Of a stretch of 64,000 nt of DNA, positions 49,976-56,700 are shown piece after piece; the stretch's first letter is position 1; every line of letters starts with the position of its first letter. Source of the stretch: Chamaelirium japonicum (lineage: Eukaryota > Streptophyta > Magnoliopsida > Liliales > Melanthiaceae). Under the pieces are notes generated by a model. The model was not told the origin of the DNA and searched no databases. It saw nothing but the letters and a program-made list of their open reading frames with translations. The stretch spans positions 52,707,428 through 52,771,427 of the forward strand of contig OX393552.1 of assembly GCA_947650365.1 (NCBI GenBank), written 5' to 3'. The translations under genes were made by a program, and so were the position numbers.

Positions 49976-50678
49976 TTTGCTCACCTTCGGGATGTCCCGC
50001 AGGGGTTATTTGCGGGATAAATTGTCCATCCGATTTTATTGAATCGTAGGGAGTGGATGTGAGCTGAATAAATATTATTTCACATGTGACAAAAGAAAAT
50101 CGTTATTACTGTAGCTACTACAGTAACATCGATTTTCTTGTCTCATGTGAAACAAAACAGTAACGCTTTGTTCTCTTCTCCGGTGAATCACTGTGGTAGT
50201 CCTCCCCGACCTTGAATCGCACCTTCCGGTAGCCACTATAGTAATATCGATTTTCTTTTGTCTCATGTGAAATAAAACAATAAAGCTTCGTTCTCTTCTC
50301 CAGTGAATCGCTGTCGGTGGTCCTCCCCGACCATGAATTGCACCCTCCGGCAGCCACCCCGGCCTTGGATCGCAACCTCCGGCAAGCCCCCCAACGTGAA
50401 TCGCACCCCTTCGGTAGATGTGAATCGCACTCAACTTCGACCGTGAATCGCATTAAGCCCCCTCCGATAGTCCCCCCGACTGTCATCCTCCGGCACCCAG
50501 CCCGACCAGTGAATCTCACCCATCCTCGACCGGCAGGCACGTCGACGGGGTGAATCGCACTGAAGTCAAGGTGCCTACCGGTCAGGGATGGGTGCAATTC
50601 ATCGGTCGAGGCTAAGGATGATCGGAGATGAGAGGGGCCCGTGCTCTGATGAGAGGGATACCGTTGCCGGGTTGAGCT

Positions 50679-50730
<52 letters not shown>

Positions 50731-50872
50731 GGTGGTACAGAGAAAGGGCCTTCGACCTCACATGCATCCACTCCCTACAATTCAATAAAATCGGATGGAC
50801 GAAATTTGTCCCACAAATAACCCCTGTGGGACGTCCCATAGGTGAGCAAATCTCTGTGTGTGTGTGTGTGTG

Positions 50873-50955
<83 letters not shown>

Positions 50956-51654
50956 GGATGCTTAGGTGCGGTCCGCAGCCATCCGATGCACCGGCCGCGT
51001 GCATCCGATGCACGGAGTGGTGCATCGGACGACTGCGGACCGCAGACCGCACCTAAGCATTCCTCTATATATCCCAAAGGGAACAATGTTTATGATATAA
51101 AAAACATGATGGGGCATCCACCTTAATGATCCACACCATTCATTGTGTTCTAGAGTCACTAAGTATATTCCTGGCTTTGATGGAACATCACACATTTTCA
51201 CATTATGGTGGTATAGTGCATGCCCGTGCCTGTCGGCACTGCAGCGGGCCGCCTTCGGCGGCAACACAGCTATCGGCAAAAAAGCGAACCGCCTTCGGCA
51301 GCAGGACACCCCCCGAGCATCACCACCCACACCGTCGTATTCGGCGACAGCGCAGCTGACCATCTTCGGCAACAAAAAACATTCGGCGACAACACCGGCC
51401 CGTTTGACTAATCGAGTCTAGATCCTAAACACTACAGAAGTGCTAAAATTTGGAGGCAAAATCCAAAGGACATCACATGAGTCGCCATGCTCAAAATTCG
51501 AATGGAGTGATTAGATTAAAATTTACTTTTGGTCATACATACATGTTATTTCAGGTAATGGGTTGCAAATTAAAGCATTGCAACTTTGGTCATCCATGCA
51601 TTGGGAAACAAAAATCAGGACAAAAAAAGTGTAATAAAACCATAGAACAGGAGG

Positions 51655-51700
<46 letters not shown>

Positions 51701-51918
51701 ATCTTGTTCGCCGGCGATGATGGTGATGATCGGATCCCAATCCCGCCGGCCTCAACATGACCCTGCAATCAAGAGAAAAAAAAAGGAGTAATAAAACCAT
51801 AGAACAGGAGGCCGAGAGAGAGAGAGAGAGAGATGGCTAGCACGTCACCTCTCACTATGACCCTGCAATCAAGAGAAAAAAAAAAGAGTAATAAAACCAT
51901 AGAACAGGAGGCCGAGAG

Positions 51919-51963
<45 letters not shown>

Positions 51964-52074
51964 ATCTTGTTCGCCGGCGATGATGGTGATGATCAGATCC
52001 CGATCCCGTCGGCCTCAACATGACCCTGCAATCAAGAGAAAAAAAAAGGAGTAATAAAACCATAGAACAGGAGG

Positions 52075-52132
<58 letters not shown>

Positions 52133-52232
52133 TGATCTTGTTCGCCGGCGATGATGGTGATGATCGGATCCTGTTCACCGGTGACTACAGTGATTACGTC
52201 CTGCTCCTTTCACTCCGGTGATGTGCTAGCCA

Positions 52233-52279
<47 letters not shown>

Positions 52280-53668
52280 TTCTCGGGGGTCTCTCTTGAA
52301 GGGGGGAGGGGGGGCTGCTGGATGATCGGGAGGATTGGGCGCTTGGGATGTGCACGGGATTGAAGGGGAGCGTGAAAGGGGGAGTGATTTGGGAGGATCG
52401 CAGGGTGGCCGGCCTGGATTTGGGGGGATCGCATGGTGGCCGACCGGATTTGGGGGGATTGCAGGCGGAGAGGGGATTTGGGGGGATCACAGGGGGCGCG
52501 GGATTTGGGGGGGGGGAGATTTGGTGGATGAGAGAGAGAGAGAGGGCCGGATTTGGAGGAATCGCAGGCTGGCCGGCGGGATTGCAGTCGGAGGGGCGAT
52601 TTGGAAGGATCACAGGGGGCGCAGGATTTGGGGGGGGGGGAGGGAGCGGGATTTGGTGGATGTGAGAGAGAGAGAGAGAGAGAGAGGAATAGGGGAATGA
52701 CTGATGAGAGAGTGCGGGCGGGGGGCGGGATTTCATGGATGAGAGAGAGAGAGAGAAATGATAAAAGGGACGGTCGGATTTCATGATGAGTTGTCTAGTC
52801 AGCAAAGTTTTTTTGTCTAGTCAGCATATAGTGCCATTTTGTCTAGTCAGCACGAAAGCGGAATGACTGATGAGAGAGTGCGGGCGGGGGGGCGGGATTT
52901 CATGGATGAGAGAGAGAGAAAGAGGAATGATAAAAGGGACGGTCGGATTTCATGATGGGTTGTCTAGTCAGCAAAGTTTTTTTGTCTAGTCAGCATATAG
53001 TGCCATTTTGTCTAGTCAGCACGAAAGTGCCGTGCCATGTTATATAGATAGTCACCATTCATCTTGTGATCGCTTAGTTCATTGGTTACCAAACCCAACA
53101 TAATGTGATTTTTCCAATGTATTTTGGACGTTCTAGATATCATGAATGATGCAGATCTAATTTGAAATGTCTCTTACCTTTTGCATTGGCAGGATTTCAG
53201 ACTGAATTTTTTCGAAGTACTTTAGGTCAACTTTACACACACACACACACACACAGGGCCAGCCCAATAGTAAGGCAAATCAGGCAATTGTCCAAGGCCC
53301 CATTTCTGAAGAAGGCCCCCATTGATTGGGCCTTTAGGCTTCAGTTATGGTTTGGCCCGTTTGGACCCAAAACACTCTCCAACTGTCAACAGCAGAACCT
53401 GCATGGCCCGCAGTGATGGCACCAAAATAAGAAAACAATTTTTTTTTCCCCTTAGCTGTCAGCCATCATGCATGCAAAGTGCCTTACAATTTTTTTTTTC
53501 CCTTAGCTGTCAGCCATCAAGGCATGCAAAGTGTCCGTTACACTTTCCAAAGTTTTGGTGGGAATGTGAGATTCGATTCCGAGACAACAGCAATTCAATG
53601 TCAGCCATGCATAAACGATGTTACCAAAAAAAAAAAAAATTCTTTACCTTTTTATACATATCTCTCTT

Positions 53669-53725
<57 letters not shown>

Positions 53726-56700
53726 CTCACTTCTCCCTTCCGGGCCTTCACGCAGCAACACCGACGGGTGAGTCGGGCGACGGACTCACGGACCGACCAC
53801 CGAGTAACACCGTCGGTCGGTCATACCGGGTGACCACCACACCAAGGCACCAAGTACCAACGCGGTAAGTGGGCAACACCGGCAGCCGCTAGCCATAGGC
53901 CGATAGGTGCCGCGCCGCCGTGCCCACAGGGTCACAACTCCCCTCTCTCTCTTGTCTTTGTGCTCGACGCCCGTCACGGCGTCACCCGTCGGGCCGTCAC
54001 GTCCGTCACCGGGTCACCCGTACTAACTGCTAACTTAGCCACCGGGCACCGTTGACCAGCGACTGGACAATAATCGATCGAGTCTCTCTCTCTCTCTCAG
54101 ACTCTCTTTCATTCTCACTTCTCCCTTCTTCATTTGACGCGGCAACACGACGGACCGACCACCGACTGAGCGACGCCGTCGGCCGATCGTACTATTCGTT
54201 CGAAGCCTTCGAATCGAAGGTATTTTTTTTACCATCCATCTAATTAAGTAATTAGCAAGTTTTTTATTTTTTTTTTAATTCTTGCTTATTTATTTACTGA
54301 AAAGTGTTATTTTTCTCTACAGATTTTTAGTGCTTGATCCTTTTAATCAAAAGGCTTTTGTTAATTGGAACATAACTAAAGTACATTGGAATCATTCACG
54401 GATTCATCAATTTTCTTATTCCTACGACTCCAGGTTCTATCTTTCTAGTTTCTTTAAATTTTATATTTTAGTTATTTTTAAATTGAATTCAATCTTCTAG
54501 TACGAAGATATTTATTTTATTTGTCTGCAACTTTTTATTATTTATAGAAATGTCTACTAGAAAATATGATTTCGGATATCATAAACTTCAAAAAAAGAGA
54601 AAAATAGAAAAATTAATTCAATCTCAAAAAGGTGCTCTTGATAAATTTGTTATGAATAAAGAAGTGAGTATAACAAGTGAAGCAATGCAAAATAATGACC
54701 ATGAACACATTTATAATGAAGATGTTAGTGAACTTCAGCAAAATACTCATAATGAACAGATTCATACTGAAGACCTTAATGAAATAGAAATAAATAATAA
54801 TAATAGTGAACATATTCATGTCGAAGAGGTTAATAAAGTATTACAAAATATTGACAATGAAACTATTCATAATAAAGATGTTAATATTTATGATCCAGGA
54901 CAATGGAAGAACATCGATATAAAATTAAGAGATTTATTAGTAGAAAAGGGCCCAATAAGAGACACAACATTCGAATTTCCTGCTGATGAAAACTCTAGAC
55001 GTTTTTTGATTAAATATTACACTCGAATATTACCAAATGGAGAGAAGCATGATAGAAAATGGTTAGTTTATTCAAAAGATTTTGATACGATATTTTGTTT
55101 TTGTTGCAAATTATTTAATTCAAAACCTACTACAAGTTAATTAGCTAATGAAGGAACTAGAGATTGGAGGAATATTACTTCTAAGCTTAAAAGTCATGAA
55201 ACGACAAATGAACACATTACTAATATGAATACTTGGTATGATTTGGAAACAAGATTATTAAATAATAAAATAACTGATTAAAGTATCCAAGAACAAATTA
55301 ATAAAGAGAAAGAATATTGGAGAAATATACTTTGGAGAATTGTTGCAGTTGTAAAAACTCTTTCTAAAAATAATATGGCATTTCGTGGAAGTAACGAAAA
55401 GATTTATCAAGATAATAATGGAAATTTCTTAAGCTTAATTGAAATGATTGCAGAATTTGATCCCATAATGCAAGAACATATTAGGCGCATTAAACATGGT
55501 GAAATCCATAAGCATTATCTTGGACATAATATACAAAATGAATTAATACATATTTTAGCATGTGAAATTAAAAGTATAATTATTAAAAAGATTAAAGAAG
55601 CAAAATATTTTTCAGTTATACTTGATTGTACTCCAGATATAAGTCATCAAGAACAAATGACTCTTATAATACGATGCGTAGATGTTTCAACAAGTCCTAT
55701 AAAAATAGAAGAATACTTTTTAGAATTTTTAAAAGTAGATGATACATCTGGAAATGGACTTTTTAATGAACTTATAAATACACTTACAAATCTTGGGCTT
55801 GATATTAATGATGTTAGAGGACAAGGATATGATAATGGATCTAATATGAAAGGAAAACATCAAGGTGTACAAAAGAGAGTATTAGATATAAATCCTAGGG
55901 CATTCTATACACCATGTGGCTGTCATAATCTTAACTTAGTTCTTTGTGATATGGCAAACTCTTACCCTAAAGCTATATCGTTTTTTGGAGTAGTGCAACG
56001 CATATATTCATTATTTTCTTCTTCTACGAAACGGTGGAAAGTTTTACAAGATAATGTATCTCATTTAACTGTTAAGTCATTATCACAAACTCGTTGGGAA
56101 AGTCGTATTGAAAGTATTAAGGCAATAAAATTCCAAGCTCCAGAAATAAGAAATGCCTTACTTCAATTAGCAGAAACTAGTGAAGACCCTAAAACAAAGA
56201 GTGAGGCTGAAAGTTTATCTACTCATGAGATCGAAAATTTTGAGTTTATCTTAGGAATGACTATTTGGTATGATATATTATTTGTCGTTAATACAGTTAG
56301 TAAGAGCTTACAATCCAAAGATATGCAAATTGATGTTGCTATAGATCAATTACAGGGTCTTATTGTATACTTTGAAAAATATAGAGAAGATGGATTTGCA
56401 TCAGCTATGATTTCGGCTAAAGAGATTGCAAATAAAATGGAAATAGAACCTGTATTTTATCAAAAACGTATAATACATAGGAAAAAACAATTTGACGAGA
56501 ATAATGATGATGAGCCAATACAATCAGCTGAAGAGTCTTTTAGAATTAATTATTTTACATATCTAGTAGATCAAGCTATTTCTTCAATTCATAGTAGATT
56601 TGAACAATTTCAAAAATATAAAGATATTTTTGGTTTTTTATTTGATTTAAAAAGATTAAGATCATTAGAGGATGATATTTTAAAAGAATATTGTCTTAAT

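Noticed and set aside
50118-50771. Minus-strand ORF of 217 codons
   Set aside because: Runs through a terminal inverted repeat, a GA tract and internal tandem units of a TIR element; no protein similarity.
52194-52805. Minus-strand proline/serine-rich ORF of 203 codons
   Set aside because: Composition effect of the G-rich minisatellite and CT repeats.
965-52813. ORFs rich in (RE)n or (LS)n
   Set aside because: Products of (GA)n/(CT)n repeats on either strand.
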